Assembly (NCBI RefSeq): GCF_910578695.1 | Contig: NZ_CAJTQJ010000009.1 | Location: 48,105-72,117 of the forward strand | Length of the DNA: 24,013 nt | Source: an uncultured Brachyspira sp. | Lineage (GTDB): Bacteria; Spirochaetota; Brachyspiria; Brachyspirales; Brachyspiraceae | Reading direction: 5' to 3' | In this document: positions 22,871 through 24,013 of the stretch, in pieces | Numbering within the stretch: the first letter of the stretch is position 1 | Layout: each line of letters opens with the position of its first letter | Notes under the pieces: generated by a model | Seen by the model: only the letters and a program-made list of their open reading frames with translations | What the model was told of the DNA's origin: nothing | The model's database searches: none | Translations under genes and position numbers: made by a program

Positions 22871-23908
22871 ATGTCTTTGCAAAAATTGAATTCTAATGAC
22901 GAAGCAGTAGCCATTAAAATGTCAGCAGAATATAGTGATTTGAATAAATATATATATATGGTATTTTTTATAGATAAATATAATAATTGTTTAATAGATT
23001 TTACTTTTGTTATTTCTGATGATTATAAGCTTCTTAATTTTTTAAATGCATATACTGATTTGCTTGAATTATATAAACATATAAAAATTTATAATAGATT
23101 AAATAATAACAATTCTGAATATTTAAAAAAATTTAATGAAGTAATTATGAATATTATGAGCGAAGAGAAAAATATTAATAATATTATAATATATCAGAGT
23201 AATAATAATAATATTTCTATAATTGATATATTTTCAAGCAGTATGAGCAGATTTATGGATTTTCATATAGGAGTATTTGATGTAAGCAGTAAAATTATTG
23301 ATATTAATTCTGTACGCTTAGCTATAGAAAATGTTAATAAAGAAATAGAGGAAGGCTCTTCTATGCATATAGCTAATAATAATAGTGCAGAGCAAAATAC
23401 AGATAATAATGAACCTGAAACTCCTTCATATAAATTAATTGAAGCTTCATTTATAGTTGACCCTATGGGAGGAAAATCAATTAATGATATAGAGCCAGGA
23501 GATAAAGTTATAGTCAGCATAAACTCTAATACAGTAGAAGAAAATATTATATATCTTGAACTTAAAGGAAAAAAAGATAAAAACTCTAAATATTTAGTAC
23601 CTGCTGAAGTTTTAGAAAAAACTGCAGAAGAAAAGTCTATTAAAATATTATTAAAATTGATAGACGGATACTGCTGTTTAATAGAAGAGATTGAACCTAT
23701 TAAATTAAAGCTTTTTAGTCCTAATAAGGATATTAAAGATATTAAGGATGCTAACAATGAAGAAAATATTTTAGAAAATAAAGATAATACATTTTTAGAA
23801 AAAATTTTTTCTAAATTTAATATGTTCAAATTAATTATGTTTGGATTAGGTACTATTATAATACTTGTTTTTTTGGCAATATTATATGTATTTTATTTTC
23901 AAATTTAA
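22871..23908 (+). CDS. Unrecognised protein with C-terminal membrane anchor
   Basis: 345 aa, family not recognised. No signal peptide; one hydrophobic segment at the very end (about 320-343), followed by only FQI, so it is predicted to be a C-terminally anchored protein with its body in the cytoplasm. An N-terminal domain (about 1-155) contains Asn-rich runs. An acidic, Asn-rich linker (about 156-190) follows. A compact beta-rich domain comes next (about 190-280) with FIVDPMGGKSINDIEPGDKV (194-213) and LVPAEVLEKT. The PGDKV element looks like a beta-barrel or HINT-type turn, but no catalytic motif is visible. Start ATG with a weak AGG (22860-22862) 8 nt upstream. The gene is divergent from the TPR-helicase operon and may share its control region. 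Confidence 0.75.
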   Translation: MSLQKLNSNDEAVAIKMSAEYSDLNKYIYMVFFIDKYNNCLIDFTFVISDDYKLLNFLNAYTDLLELYKHIKIYNRLNNNNSEYLKKFNEVIMNIMSEEKNINNIIIYQSNNNNISIIDIFSSSMSRFMDFHIGVFDVSSKIIDINSVRLAIENVNKEIEEGSSMHIANNNSAEQNTDNNEPETPSYKLIEASFIVDPMGGKSINDIEPGDKVIVSINSNTVEENIIYLELKGKKDKNSKYLVPAEVLEKTAEEKSIKILLKLIDGYCCLIEEIEPIKLKLFSPNKDIKDIKDANNEENILENKDNTFLEKIFSKFNMFKLIMFGLGTIIILVFLAILYVFYFQI

Positions 23909-23938
23909 TTGATAAAATTATTTAATTTATTTATATTA

Positions 23939-23962
23939 TTATTGCTAGCGATAAACTTTTTT
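23939..23962 (+). terminator. Possible weak terminator of the tail-anchored gene
   Basis: TTATTG pairs with CGATAA around a CTAG loop, and a T run follows at 23957-23962. The stem is only 6 bp with one G-U pair. A 12-bp direct repeat TTATTATTGCTA also occurs here twice. Confidence 0.35.
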
Positions 23963-23979
23963 ATTATTGCTAATAAAAA

Positions 23980-24013
23980 TTATGAGCTTTGATACTCTGC
24001 AATTCTTACGAAT
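23980..24013 (-). CDS. Possible C-terminal end of a gene entering from the right
   Basis: On the minus strand an open frame enters from the right edge and reads FVRIAEYQSS followed by TAA at 23982-23980. Codon choice is unremarkable for the region and the A/T-rich spacer starts right after it. Only ten codons are visible, so this is a weak call and no function can be given. Confidence 0.3.
   Translation of the reverse strand, partial: FVRIAEYQSS

Noticed and set aside
23263..23829. 188-codon minus-strand open frame opposite the tail-anchored protein gene
   Set aside because: The plus-strand frame has a promoter, a start and a coherent anchor; the minus-strand frame is Ser/Ile/Leu-rich shadow composition without signals.
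23909..23992. 27-codon TTG-started hydrophobic frame directly after the tail-anchored gene
   Set aside because: It looks like a signal peptide but has no Shine-Dalgarno site, starts right after a stop codon in the same frame, and its hydrophobicity is what T-rich DNA encodes by default.

Overview
The window is very AT-rich, with runs of A/T codons and intergenic spacers that are almost pure A/T. Its gene set points to an anaerobic spirochaete, most likely Brachyspira or a close relative: FloA-type flotillin, a bacterial XPB/Rad25-like helicase, CsaA, a PBP1A followed by MurF, and many lipoprotein/TPR membrane proteins. The genus is inferred from composition and gene content, not from a database match. 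I see no tRNA, rRNA, CRISPR array, insertion sequence or phage gene.

Layout. (1) 1-2247, plus strand: a 9-bp tandem repeat, an M29-type aminopeptidase, and two tandem SSAT-like GNAT acetyltransferases that are clear duplicates. (2) 2357-4240, plus: pyrH (UMP kinase) and floA, with a promoter and a terminator. (3) 4187-6260: a 455-nt spacer holding a probable 35-aa small gene on the minus strand with its own promoter, then a lipoprotein with three META/HslJ-like repeats, a decayed fourth META domain, and a short promoter-to-terminator unit that looks like a small RNA gene. (4) 6261-12897, plus: PBP1A, a TraB-like two-part protein of unknown function, murF and a DUF4261-like protein. PBP1A and MurF give this stretch a peptidoglycan theme. 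(5) 12898-14981, plus: a roughly 200-nt leader with attenuator-like structure, then rpsB and tsf, closed by terminators. (6) 19726-15139, minus: a tight three-gene operon of an ATP-grasp/FMN-barrel fusion, a four-TM protein with a GGDEF-like domain lacking the signature, and a membrane-anchored TPR protein with a Mrr/REase-like tail. (7) 19881-20246, plus: csaA. (8) 22684-20262, minus: a membrane TPR protein and the XPB-like helicase. (9) 22871-23908, plus: a C-terminally membrane-anchored protein that I do not recognise, and possibly the last codons of a minus-strand gene at the right edge.

Translation starts were moved from the longest reading frame where a Shine-Dalgarno site decides the matter (rpsB 13257, tsf 14127, csaA 19881, GGDEF-like gene 17534). 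Three genes use non-ATG starts with good Shine-Dalgarno sites (PBP1A TTG, TPR/REase GTG, XPB TTG).

The strongest candidates for something undescribed are the minus-strand operon whose three products all carry enzyme-like domains with missing or altered signature residues, the rpsB leader with mutually exclusive pairings, the free-standing small-RNA unit at 6049-6149, and the small gene at 4324-4431.
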